In this document: positions 15,872 to 23,838 of the stretch, one piece after another
Numbering within the stretch: position 1 is the stretch's first letter
Layout of the letters: the number at the start of each line of letters is the position of its first letter
Origin: an uncultured Collinsella sp.
GTDB lineage: Bacteria; Actinomycetota; Coriobacteriia; Coriobacteriales; Coriobacteriaceae
Assembly (NCBI GenBank): GCA_902475245.1
Contig: CABRYP010000022.1
Span: 1 to 42,248 of the forward strand
Direction: 5' to 3'
Length of the DNA stretch: 42,248 nucleotides
Made by a program: the position numbers and the translations under genes
The notes under the pieces: model-generated
The model's database searches: none
The model's input: the letters and a program-made list of their open reading frames with translations, nothing else
What the model was told of the DNA's origin: nothing

Positions 15872-17818
15872 GTGCGCGTGGCAGGTCACGACAACATTCC
15901 AACACTTGCCGAGCAGGTTTCGCGCGTTCCCACGCAACCCGGCTGCTACCTTTGGAAAGATGCCAAGGGTGATGTCATCTATGTGGGCAAGGCAAAAAAC
16001 CTGCGTGCCCGTATGCGTCAATACGTGACGCTGCAGGACGAGCGTCAAAAGATCCCGCTCATGATGCAGCTGGTGGCGAGCTTCGACTATATCGTGGTGG
16101 AGACCGAGCACGAGGCATTGGTGCTCGAGCGCAATCTGATTGGCCAGTACCATCCGTACTTTAACGTCGATCTCAAAGACGATAAAAGCTATCCCTTTAT
16201 CGCCATTACCAAGAGCGACTTGTTTCCGGCTATTAAATACACGCGAGAGCGTCATAAACCGGGAACGCGCTATTTTGGCCCCTATACCGATAGCCGTGCG
16301 GCGCGTGAGACCATCGATACGCTACGCAAGGTTATTCCTATTTGCTCGGCATCCTGTGCGGAATGGCGCCGCTGCCGCCGCATCGTCGAATCTCATAAGG
16401 GCGAAGAAGACATCGTCAATATGATTTGCGCGCAAAACGGGCGTCCCTGCTTTGACTACCATGTCGGGCGCGGGCCGGGCGCATGCATCGGCGCGATTTC
16501 CCCTGCCGACTATGCCAAGAACGTCAAACGTGTCGAACGTTTCTTGTCGGGCCATCGCAAGGATGTCGTTGACGAGCTTACGTCCGAGATGACGGAGGCA
16601 GCCGAGACGCTCGATTTTGAGCGTGCGGCGCGCGTCAAGCGTCGCCTGGAAGTCATTAGGGGCCTGGACGATCGCCAACAGGTCGTTTTTCCATCGAGCG
16701 TCGATATCGACGTCATCGGCTTCTATCGCGAAGAGACTATCTCTGCCGCCTGTGTCTTTGTCGTTCGCGAGGGCCGAACGGTTCGAACTTGTGAGTTCAT
16801 CCTCGATAAAGGCCTGGATGTCGACGAGGAAGAGCTTCAATCGGGCTTTCTTAAGCGCTATTACGACGAGACGGCTGATATTCCAGCCGAGATCAATCTC
16901 TCTGTCGAGCTTGAGGATGCCGAAGCGTTGGGGGAGTGGCTTGCGGGCAAGCGCGAACGCTCTTGCCATCTCCATAGGCCGCAGCGCGGCGAAAAGCACC
17001 GCCTGCTCGATATGGCTTCCAAAAATGCGCGCCATGCCCTCATGCGCTACATGATGCGCACGGGGTATGCTGACGATCGCACCAATCAAGCGCTCCTGGA
17101 GCTCGAAAGCGCGCTGGCGCTGCCTGCGCCGCCGTTGCGCATCGAGTGCTTCGATATCTCGACGTTGCACGGCACCTTTACCGTCGCTTCGATGGTCGTA
17201 TTTACCAACGGCCGTGCCGACAAGGGCCAGTATCGTCGCTTTAAAATTCAGGCCGAATTGGACGAGGCGAACGACTTCGTATCGATGTCCGAGGTTCTGG
17301 GGCGTCGCTATGCTCCCGAGCGCATGGCGGACGAGCGCTTTGGCTCGCGCCCCGATTTGCTCGTTGTCGATGGCGGCAAGCCGCAATTGACCGCTGCAAT
17401 TAAGCAACTTGAGGCGCTTGGCCTCGATATACCAGTTTGTGGCTTGGCAAAGGCCGATGAGGAAGTTTTCGTGCCGTGGGACGAGACTCCCGTCGTGCTG
17501 CCGACCGGCTCCGCTTCGCTTTATCTGATCAAGCAGGTTCGCGATGAATCCCACCGATTTGCGATTACGTTCCATCGCGAGTTGCGCGATAAGGCTATGA
17601 CGGTTTCGGTGCTTGACGACGTTCCGGGCGTGGGACCCGCCAGAAAACGTGCCATTATGCGCCATTTTGGCTCGATGAAGCGTTTGCGCGCGGCAAGCGA
17701 GCAGGAGATTGCGGAAGTTCGAGGCGTTCCGGCCGATGTCGCCAAAGCGGTCCACGAGGCACTTGTTGCATGGAATGCCGAGCGCGCCCAGGCATCGGCC
17801 AGCCGTTCCGAAAACTAA
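15872..17818 (+). CDS. uvrC: Excinuclease ABC subunit C (UvrC)
   Basis: Dual-incision nuclease of nucleotide excision repair. Domains: GIY-YIG nuclease (about 15-95; PGCYLWKDAKGDVIYVGKAK) for the 3' cut, a Cys-rich region (about 150-210), a UVR motif (about 230-265) that binds UvrB, an RNase H-like domain for the 5' cut (IECFDIST...), and tandem helix-hairpin-helix motifs (DVPGVGPARKRAI, 585-640). The start is a GTG directly after the murJ stop (TAGGTG); a second in-frame GTG lies two codons on. In the Fe-S cysteine region the usual GRC reads GRG (HVGRGPGAC), while several extra Cys occur nearby. Length (648 aa) is normal. Confidence 0.97.
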   Translation: MRVAGHDNIPTLAEQVSRVPTQPGCYLWKDAKGDVIYVGKAKNLRARMRQYVTLQDERQKIPLMMQLVASFDYIVVETEHEALVLERNLIGQYHPYFNVDLKDDKSYPFIAITKSDLFPAIKYTRERHKPGTRYFGPYTDSRAARETIDTLRKVIPICSASCAEWRRCRRIVESHKGEEDIVNMICAQNGRPCFDYHVGRGPGACIGAISPADYAKNVKRVERFLSGHRKDVVDELTSEMTEAAETLDFERAARVKRRLEVIRGLDDRQQVVFPSSVDIDVIGFYREETISAACVFVVREGRTVRTCEFILDKGLDVDEEELQSGFLKRYYDETADIPAEINLSVELEDAEALGEWLAGKRERSCHLHRPQRGEKHRLLDMASKNARHALMRYMMRTGYADDRTNQALLELESALALPAPPLRIECFDISTLHGTFTVASMVVFTNGRADKGQYRRFKIQAELDEANDFVSMSEVLGRRYAPERMADERFGSRPDLLVVDGGKPQLTAAIKQLEALGLDIPVCGLAKADEEVFVPWDETPVVLPTGSASLYLIKQVRDESHRFAITFHRELRDKAMTVSVLDDVPGVGPARKRAIMRHFGSMKRLRAASEQEIAEVRGVPADVAKAVHEALVAWNAERAQASASRSEN

Positions 17819-17843
17819 ACGCGCTTCTAAACAACTGATATAC

Positions 17844-17872
17844 ATGATTGGCTGATTTTCAATCATTTATTT
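17844..17872 (+). terminator. Weak hairpin after uvrC
   Basis: ATGATTG pairs with CAATCAT (17844-17850 with 17860-17866) and is followed by TTATTT. The stem is short and AT-rich, so it is only a possible terminator for the murJ-uvrC transcript. Confidence 0.3.
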
Positions 17873-17910
17873 CGCGGCGATTACCTGCTGATTTCGGGTT
17901 TTATTAACGC

Positions 17911-17922
17911 TAAAACGTTTGA
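17911..17922 (+). promoter_or_regulatory. LacI/CcpA-type operator overlapping the nan promoter
   Basis: TAAAACGTTTGA is a central-CG palindrome (AAACGTTT is perfect) of the shape bound by LacI-family regulators. It overlaps the first bases of the putative -35 (17919-17924), so binding would repress. A related site stands before the glycolytic operon. Confidence 0.45.
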
Positions 17923-17951
17923 CTAGCCATGGTGAATAACCCTGCTATCCT
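17919..17951 (+). promoter_or_regulatory. Candidate nan operon promoter
   Basis: TTGACT (17919-17924) and an extended -10 TGC-TATCCT (17943-17951) are the best promoter-like match in the 365-nt region before the transporter. The spacer of 21 nt is long; the TG extension may compensate. Transcription would start near 17958. Confidence 0.45.
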
Positions 17952-17957
17952 GCGGGT

Positions 17958-18183
17958 TGACGAAGACTGATATCTCACCTCGTCGATACATACTGTCTGT
18001 TGAATCGTTTGTCAATGAATTCGGTGAACGGTAGTAAATACCGTTCAAGCGTATGTATGTATCGGTCGCCGAGCGCGGCACCCAAGTTGGGTTTGTCGGT
18101 AGGTAAGGTATATGTCGTCCGCAAGTTGCGCGGGGGCAAGTCTAGGTGCCTCCGGGTAAGATTCTCTATTGATAGGAGAAGAC
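17958..18183 (+). ncRNA. Structured 5' leader of the nan transcript
   Basis: This 226-nt stretch between promoter and start codon codes no protein but folds. CGATACATAC (17984-17993) pairs perfectly with 18055-18064, enclosing an 8-bp hairpin (18026-18033 with 18039-18046, loop GTAAA). A further 8-bp hairpin (18131-18138 with 18147-18154, one G-T pair) ends about 20 nt before the ribosome site. No known riboswitch class is recognised. It could be a ligand- or protein-sensing leader, or only an mRNA-stabilising structure. Confidence 0.45.
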
Positions 18184-19797
18184 ATGGCCATCATCAACAA
18201 GGGTATGTCCAGGCGTTCGTTCCTCGGCCTCACCGGCAGCGTCGCTGCTGTCGCCGGCCTTGGTCTCACCGGCTGCGGTGGCAGCTCCAGCGACGAGGGT
18301 TCCGCTGCCAGCTCCACCGATTCCGCTAACCGTGGCGGCGGCGTGATTACCGCTGGTTCCGCTTACGCTCCGTCCAGCTTCGACCCCGCCAGCACCGGCT
18401 CCGCTGTTGGCCTGGGCGCTAACTGGCATGTCGTCGAGGGCCTTTATGGCATCGATTACCACGACTACAGCACCTTCAACGAGCTCGCCACCGACGATCC
18501 CAAGTCTGTGGACGACACCACTTTCGAGGTCACCATCCGCAAGGGCGCCAAGTTCTCCGATGGTACTGAGGTCACTGCTGACGACGTCGTCGCTTCCTAC
18601 ACCGCTTGCGCCGCTTCCGCTACCTACGCTCCGTTCTTCCAGCCCTTCGAGTCCATCGAGGCTAAGGACGCCAGCACCGTGACGGTCAAGACCAAGGTCC
18701 CCAACTTCTCTCTGCTCAAGGATCGTCTGGCCATCGTCCGCGTTACCCCGGCCACCCAGACCGAGGAGGATCGCGCCAAGCAGCCGATCGGCTCTGGCCC
18801 CTGGATGTACGACTCTATCTCCGATACCGAGATCACCCTGGTTCCCAACCCCGAGTACAACGGTGAGTATGCAGCCGAGGATAAGAAGATCCAGTACAGC
18901 ATCCTGACCGACCCCACCGCTCGCGTTACCGCTCAGCAGGAGGGCTCCACGCTCGTTATGGAGCTCGTTACTGCTGACGCCGTCGACCAGCTCGAGAGCG
19001 CCGGCTGCAAGATCGATAACGTTCAGGGTTTCGGTACCCGCTTCATCATGTTCAACGTCGCCAAGGAGCCTTGGAACGACGTCAAGGTCCGTCAGGCCGT
19101 CATGTATGCGCTCGACACCGAGAAGATGGTCAGCAACACCTTCGCCGGCCTTGCCACCGCTGCCAGCTGCTACCTGCCTAAGAGCTTCACCAACTATCAT
19201 GAGGCTTCCACGGTGTACAAGACCGACGCCAAGAAGGCTAAGAAGCTCATCGAGGAGTCCGGCATCACCCCGGGTGCCATCACCCTGCGCACCACCGACA
19301 ACGAGCAGATTAAGGGCATGGCCGCCCAGGTCAAGAACGACCTCGACGCTCTCGGCTTCGATGTGACTATCCAGACCGATACCTCGCCGGCCACCTACGC
19401 TGCCATCGACGGCGGCGAGGCCTACGATATCCTCCTTGCCCCTGGCGATCCTTCCTGCTTCGGCGCCGACCCCGATCTGCTGCTCAACTGGTGGTACGGC
19501 GACAACGTCTGGATGCAGACCCGTTGCCCGTGGAAGGAGTCCGCTGAGTGGCAGAAGCTCCACGGTCTCATGGACGAGGCTCTTGCCGCCGAGGGCGACG
19601 AGCAGCAGAAGAAGTGGAACGAGTGCTTCGACATCATTGCCGACAACGCCGTTCTGTACCCCGTTGTCCACGTCAAGACCGTCTCCGCTTCCTGGGACGA
19701 TCCGTCCACTGCGCCCAACGGCGAGGCCCTCGATGGCTTCAAGGGCATTGGCACGACGAGCATGTCCTTCAGGGGCGTTGCGACCGTCAAGGCGTAA
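18184..19797 (+). CDS. ABC transporter substrate-binding lipoprotein, family 5 (probable sialic acid binding)
   Basis: A 537-aa extracytoplasmic solute receptor of the SBP_bac_5 family (OppA/DppA/SatA fold). The signal has a twin-arginine motif (SRRSFLG, residues about 9-15) and a lipobox LTGC (about 31-34), so it is exported folded and lipid-anchored. The mature part shows the family segments FDP, LEFTIRKG-like FEVTIRKGAKFSDG and IGSGPW. Peptide transport would be the default guess, but the genes behind it are sialate catabolism genes, and Sat-type sialic acid importers use this SBP family; this is an inference. The ATG at 18184 has AGGAGA just upstream. Codon use is highly biased, as in the glycolytic genes, suggesting strong expression. 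Confidence 0.85.
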   Translation: MAIINKGMSRRSFLGLTGSVAAVAGLGLTGCGGSSSDEGSAASSTDSANRGGGVITAGSAYAPSSFDPASTGSAVGLGANWHVVEGLYGIDYHDYSTFNELATDDPKSVDDTTFEVTIRKGAKFSDGTEVTADDVVASYTACAASATYAPFFQPFESIEAKDASTVTVKTKVPNFSLLKDRLAIVRVTPATQTEEDRAKQPIGSGPWMYDSISDTEITLVPNPEYNGEYAAEDKKIQYSILTDPTARVTAQQEGSTLVMELVTADAVDQLESAGCKIDNVQGFGTRFIMFNVAKEPWNDVKVRQAVMYALDTEKMVSNTFAGLATAASCYLPKSFTNYHEASTVYKTDAKKAKKLIEESGITPGAITLRTTDNEQIKGMAAQVKNDLDALGFDVTIQTDTSPATYAAIDGGEAYDILLAPGDPSCFGADPDLLLNWWYGDNVWMQTRCPWKESAEWQKLHGLMDEALAAEGDEQQKKWNECFDIIADNAVLYPVVHVKTVSASWDDPSTAPNGEALDGFKGIGTTSMSFRGVATVKA

Positions 19798-19860
19798 GAC
19801 TCGCTTGAGTCTGTATGCAGGATGTCGGCCGTTGGGACCGTATCCTCATAGTTGAAACAA

Positions 19861-19892
19861 AGACCCGGGCGGCAACGATGTCGCTCGGGTCT
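19861..19892 (+). repeat. Intercistronic stem-loop after the binding protein gene
   Basis: AGACCCG pairs with CGGGTCT (19861-19867 with 19886-19892) around a partly paired GC-rich middle. No T-run follows, so this is more likely a 3'-end-protecting or partial attenuating structure, as often found between binding protein and permease genes. Confidence 0.6.
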
Positions 19893-19954
19893 TGTAATGA
19901 GTATCCGTACTCATATACCAGTTGGTCCTACCGACAAAAGAAAGGGGAGAGAAC

Positions 19955-20911
19955 GTGAACAACTTGCTACGTTTGATTGGAAGGCGTCTTGTGGCGCTGC
20001 CGATCATGGCATTGGGCGTCACCGTCCTGGTGTTCTTCCTTATGTCGTTCTCCAAGACCGACCCCGCCTACACGGCGTTGGGTGACGGTGCCTCGCCCGA
20101 GGCGGTTGCCGAGTACCATGAGAAGTATGGTCTGGACGACCCCTGGCCCGTGCGCTACGTGCGCTATATGGGCGATTTGATTCATGGCGACATGGGTACC
20201 TATGGTGCTGCTCGCAACTCCGTTGCCAAGCGCATCTCCACGGCCCTGCCCGTCACGATGCAGCTGACCTTCATCGGTCTTGCCATCGGTGCGGTCGTTT
20301 CGTTTTTGCTCGGCGTCATCGCGGCACTGTATCGCGACAAATGGCCGGACCAAGTGATCCGCGTCTTTTCCATCGCCGGCTTGGCAACCCCGTCGTTCTG
20401 GCTTGCCGTTCTGTTGATCCTGCTGTTCTCTTCCTACCTTAAGGTGCTCCCGGCATCGGGTGCTCTGCCTCACTTCACCACGAATCCGGTTGGCTATCTG
20501 GGACGTATGATCATGCCCGCTATCGCCTTGGCATTTCCGCTGACGGGTCAGATGACTCGTATCGTGCGTACCGCCATGGTCGAGGAGCTCGACAAGGACT
20601 ACGTCCGCATGGCCCGTGGCGCCGGCGTTCCCGAGAAGGTCGTCGTCGGCATCAACGTTTTGCGCAACGCGCTGATCACCCCGGTCACCACCCTCGGTCT
20701 TAAGATCGGTTACCTTATGGGCGGTGCTGTCGTCATCGAGGTTATCTTCAACCTCCCCGGCATGGGCACCGCGATTCTGCAGGGCGTTCAGGGCAACGAG
20801 GCGAACCTGGTTCAGGGCGTCGTTATCGTCGTTGCTCTTGCCTTCATCATCATCAACATCGTGGTTGACATGCTCTACCTGCTCATCAACCCGCGCATCA
20901 GGACGGTGTAG
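19955..20911 (+). CDS. ABC transporter permease, OppB/DppB type
   Basis: A 318-aa inner-membrane permease with an N-terminal TM segment, an external loop (about 35-95) of the DppB type with the HGDMGTYG stretch, and five further TM segments. The cytosolic EAA loop that contacts the ATPase is VRMARGAGVPEKVVVGINVLRNA. The start is taken as the GTG at 19955, behind AAAGGGGAG; an upstream in-frame ATG at 19922 lacks a ribosome site. It lies 157 nt after the binding protein gene and 3 nt before the fusion gene. It would pair with the permease half of the next protein. Confidence 0.9.
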   Translation: MNNLLRLIGRRLVALPIMALGVTVLVFFLMSFSKTDPAYTALGDGASPEAVAEYHEKYGLDDPWPVRYVRYMGDLIHGDMGTYGAARNSVAKRISTALPVTMQLTFIGLAIGAVVSFLLGVIAALYRDKWPDQVIRVFSIAGLATPSFWLAVLLILLFSSYLKVLPASGALPHFTTNPVGYLGRMIMPAIALAFPLTGQMTRIVRTAMVEELDKDYVRMARGAGVPEKVVVGINVLRNALITPVTTLGLKIGYLMGGAVVIEVIFNLPGMGTAILQGVQGNEANLVQGVVIVVALAFIIINIVVDMLYLLINPRIRTV

Positions 20912-20914
20912 ATT

Positions 20915-22930
20915 ATGGTAAAGATTCGAGAGAAGCAAACCGAGCAGCTCGAGAAGGCTGCCTCCAAGGGGCTCAAGCTCGGTGGCTGGAAGAAGATGAC
21001 GCTGTCTTCTAAGATTGCCGCCGTCGTGCTGATGCTGGTCGCCCTGACCGCGATTCTGGCGCCCCTTCTTGCCCCCTATAGCCCGGTCGAGATCTTTACG
21101 GCTCGCCAGGCTCCCGGCAACGGGTTTATCTTCGGTACCGACGACAAGGGCCGCGACATCCTTTCGCGCATGCTCTACGGCGGACGTTACTCGCTGATCA
21201 TCGGCTTTGGTGCTACCGCCATGGCTTTGGTCTGTGGTTCCGTTGTCGGCGCTCTTGCAGCGGTTTCGCGCAAGTCTATCTCTGAGGCGATCATGCGTAT
21301 CCTGGACATCATCATGTCCATCCCGGGTATCGCCCTCGCAGCCGTTTTCGTCTCCATCCTGGGCAATTCCGTGCCGTCGATCATCTTCGCCATCGGCTTT
21401 ATGTACACTCCGCAGATCGCCCGTATCGTGCGCGCCAACATCGTGTCCGAGTACGGTGAGGACTATGTCCGCGCGGTCATCGTGTCCGGCGCCAAGGCTC
21501 CGTGGATTCTGATCAAGCATGTTCTGCGCAACTGCATCGCTCCGATCATGGTCTTCACCGTTACCCTGGTCGCAGACGCCATCATCTTCGAGGCCTCGCT
21601 GACCTTCATCGGCGCCGGCATCCAGGAGCCCACCGCTACCTGGGGCAACATCCTCGCCGACGCCCGCGGCGGCGTGCTCGCTGGCCGTTGGTGGCAGGCA
21701 CTGTTCCCGGGCCTGGCCATTATGATCACCTGCCTGGCGCTCAACATCCTCTCCGAGGGTATTACCGACGCCATGGCCGCTGCTCCCTCCGCCGCCCTGG
21801 ATCCGACCGATTCCTCCAAGCGTCGCGAGGCCGATCTGCTGGTCTCCGACCCCGTTCGTGCCTACAAGGAGCAGGCTCAGTCCCTCTCCGCTCGCCTTGG
21901 CGCCCTGCGCGATGTCGAGCTCAAGCGTAACGACCGCCATGTGCCCGACGAGTCTGTCGAGCCGATTCTCTCGGTCCGTGACTTCTGCATTCAGTTTGAG
22001 CACCACGGTGACATCAACGTCGTCGACCACGTCAACTTTGACGTCCGTCCCGGCCAGACCATGGGCCTGGTAGGCGAGTCCGGCTGCGGTAAGTCCATCA
22101 CCACGCTGGCCATCATGGGCCTGACCGACGATGACGAGCACCTTTCTGGTGAGGTTCTCTGGGAGGGCCGCGATCTGCTCAAGATGAGCAAGAAGGAGTG
22201 GTTCGGCCTGCGCGGTACCGATATCGCCATGGTCTATCAGGACGCCCTGTCCTCGCTCAACCCCTCCATGCTCATTTCCGCCCAGATGAAGCAGCTCACC
22301 AAGCGCGGCGGCACCCGTAGCGCCGAGGAGCTCCTGGAGCTCGTGGGCCTCGACCCCAAGCGTACGCTCGAGAGCTATCCGCATGAGCTTTCCGGTGGTC
22401 AGCGTCAGCGCGTTCTGATCGCTATGGCCCTTACCCGCGACCCCAAGCTGGTCATCTGCGACGAGCCCACGACCGCTCTGGACGTTACCGTCCAGAAGCA
22501 GGTCATCAAGCTGCTTAACGACCTTCAGGCCAAGCTCGGCTTTGCCATGATCTTCGTTTCGCACGACCTGGCACTGGTCGCCGAGGTCGCCCATAACATC
22601 ACGGTTATGTACGCCGGCCAGGTTATCGAGCAGGCGCCCACCAAGGAGCTGCTCACCAACCCGATCCACGAGTACACTCGCGGTCTTCTGGGTTCCGTCC
22701 TGTCCATCGAGAGCGGTTCGGGCCGCCTGCACCAGGTGCCCGGCGCCGTTCCGAGCCCGCGCGATTTCCCCAAGGGCGATCGCTTCGCACCCCGCTCGAG
22801 TCATCCGCGCATTGGCCTGGACACCCGTCCGGTCTTCAAGCGCGTGCCCGGCACCGAGCACTTCTATTCCGAGCTCCCCGACGAGGTGCTCAAGGCAAAT
22901 GGTTTGACCCCTCACGCGGAGGTGATGTAG
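20915..22930 (+). CDS. Fused ABC permease (OppC type) and ATPase (OppD type)
   Basis: A single 671-aa protein joining two transporter parts. Residues 1 to about 290 are an OppC/DppC permease with an N-terminal cytosolic extension, TM segments, and the EAA loop VIVSGAKAPWILIKHVLRN. Residues about 291-347 are a charged linker. Residues about 348-671 are an OppD/DppD ATPase with Walker A GESGCGKS (about 387-394), signature LSGGQRQRV, Walker B LVICDEPTTALD and the switch His in FVSHDL. The linker is in frame with no sign of a recent frameshift, so the fusion is real. As recalled, Sat-type sialic acid transporters in Haemophilus ducreyi and bifidobacteria include such a fused subunit. The equivalent pieces are separate genes in the second transporter here. 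Confidence 0.93.
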   Translation: MVKIREKQTEQLEKAASKGLKLGGWKKMTLSSKIAAVVLMLVALTAILAPLLAPYSPVEIFTARQAPGNGFIFGTDDKGRDILSRMLYGGRYSLIIGFGATAMALVCGSVVGALAAVSRKSISEAIMRILDIIMSIPGIALAAVFVSILGNSVPSIIFAIGFMYTPQIARIVRANIVSEYGEDYVRAVIVSGAKAPWILIKHVLRNCIAPIMVFTVTLVADAIIFEASLTFIGAGIQEPTATWGNILADARGGVLAGRWWQALFPGLAIMITCLALNILSEGITDAMAAAPSAALDPTDSSKRREADLLVSDPVRAYKEQAQSLSARLGALRDVELKRNDRHVPDESVEPILSVRDFCIQFEHHGDINVVDHVNFDVRPGQTMGLVGESGCGKSITTLAIMGLTDDDEHLSGEVLWEGRDLLKMSKKEWFGLRGTDIAMVYQDALSSLNPSMLISAQMKQLTKRGGTRSAEELLELVGLDPKRTLESYPHELSGGQRQRVLIAMALTRDPKLVICDEPTTALDVTVQKQVIKLLNDLQAKLGFAMIFVSHDLALVAEVAHNITVMYAGQVIEQAPTKELLTNPIHEYTRGLLGSVLSIESGSGRLHQVPGAVPSPRDFPKGDRFAPRSSHPRIGLDTRPVFKRVPGTEHFYSELPDEVLKANGLTPHAEVM

Positions 22931-23758
22931 ATGAGCGAGACCGCAGTCAACGGCGTCGAGCCGATCATCTTCCTTGATGACGTCCACGTCACCTTTAGGA
23001 CCCGTACCGGCTCGATTCTGCACCCCAACCTGGTTCACGCCGTCCAGGGTGTAACGATTAAGCTCATGCCCGGACAGACCATCGGCATCGTCGGCGAGTC
23101 CGGTTGCGGAAAGTCCACCACCGCCAACGTCATGTGCGGCCTGCAGGCCCCCACGAGCGGCAAGGTCTACTTTAAGGGCAAGGACGTTACCAAACGTACC
23201 GCCGAGGACCGTCGCCACATGGGTCGCGTCATCTCGGTCGTGTTCCAGAACCCGGCCACGGCGCTCAACCCCCGTATGGTCGTTCGCGAGCAACTGCTCG
23301 ACCCCATGCGCGTCCACAACCTGGGTACCGAGGCCGAGCAGGAGAAGCGCGTCAAGGAGCTCTTGGAGCTCACCGGTCTGCCCAGCTCCGCCGCCGAGGT
23401 TCTCCCCGGCCAGCTTTCGGGCGGCCAGCGCCAGCGCGTCGCAATTGCCCGTGCCCTGTCGCTGAACCCCGATGCCATCATCGCCGACGAGCCCACCTCG
23501 GCTCTGGACGTTTCGGTCCGCGCGCAGATTCTGAACCTGCTGACCGACCTTAAGAAGGAACTCGGCCTGGCTATGGTGTTCATCAGCCATGACATCCAGA
23601 CGGTCCGCTATATTTCCGACGACATCATCGTCATGAATGGCGGCAAGATCGTCGAGCAGGGCGAGGCCAAGCAGGTTTTCCAGCATCCTCGAGACCCCTA
23701 CACCAAGATGCTGCTCGGCGCTGCGCCGTCGCTGCTGCATCCCAAGCTCGGCGAGTAA
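22931..23758 (+). CDS. ABC transporter ATPase, OppF/DppF type
   Basis: A 275-aa nucleotide-binding subunit that would form the heterodimer with the ATPase half of the fused protein. It has Walker A GESGCGKS, Q-loop VVFQNP, signature LSGGQRQRVAIA, Walker B AIIADEPTSALD and the H-loop FISHD. It is shorter than usual OppF (about 310-340 aa): it ends soon after the HPRDPYTKMLLGAAPS segment and lacks the Cys-rich C-terminal extension that the second cluster's ATPases carry. The ATG abuts the preceding stop (TAGATG). Confidence 0.9.
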   Translation: MSETAVNGVEPIIFLDDVHVTFRTRTGSILHPNLVHAVQGVTIKLMPGQTIGIVGESGCGKSTTANVMCGLQAPTSGKVYFKGKDVTKRTAEDRRHMGRVISVVFQNPATALNPRMVVREQLLDPMRVHNLGTEAEQEKRVKELLELTGLPSSAAEVLPGQLSGGQRQRVAIARALSLNPDAIIADEPTSALDVSVRAQILNLLTDLKKELGLAMVFISHDIQTVRYISDDIIVMNGGKIVEQGEAKQVFQHPRDPYTKMLLGAAPSLLHPKLGE

Positions 23759-23774
23759 CTTCGCTTTCCCTCCC

Positions 23775-23802
23775 GTGCGCCCGGTTCCCTTGCCGGGCGC
23801 AC
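23775..23802 (+). repeat. Stem-loop between transporter genes and esterase genes
   Basis: A perfect 10-bp stem (23775-23784 with 23793-23802) with an 8-nt loop. It is followed by CTCCGTTG and not by a T-run, so it is not a standard terminator. It separates the import module from the enzyme module. Confidence 0.6.
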
Positions 23803-23838
23803 CTCCGTTGCGATTTCGAAAGGTTGGGTTCACGAGCC

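Noticed and set aside
20915..22930. Frameshift or sequencing error joining two genes
   Set aside because: The linker between the permease and ATPase halves is continuous, in frame and of plausible composition. The spacing lacks any remnant stop or ribosome site, so a true fusion is preferred.
18184..23758. Simple dipeptide transporter with no link to sialic acid
   Set aside because: Not excluded by sequence, but tight clustering with nanA, nanK and nanE and the fused subunit favour sialate uptake.
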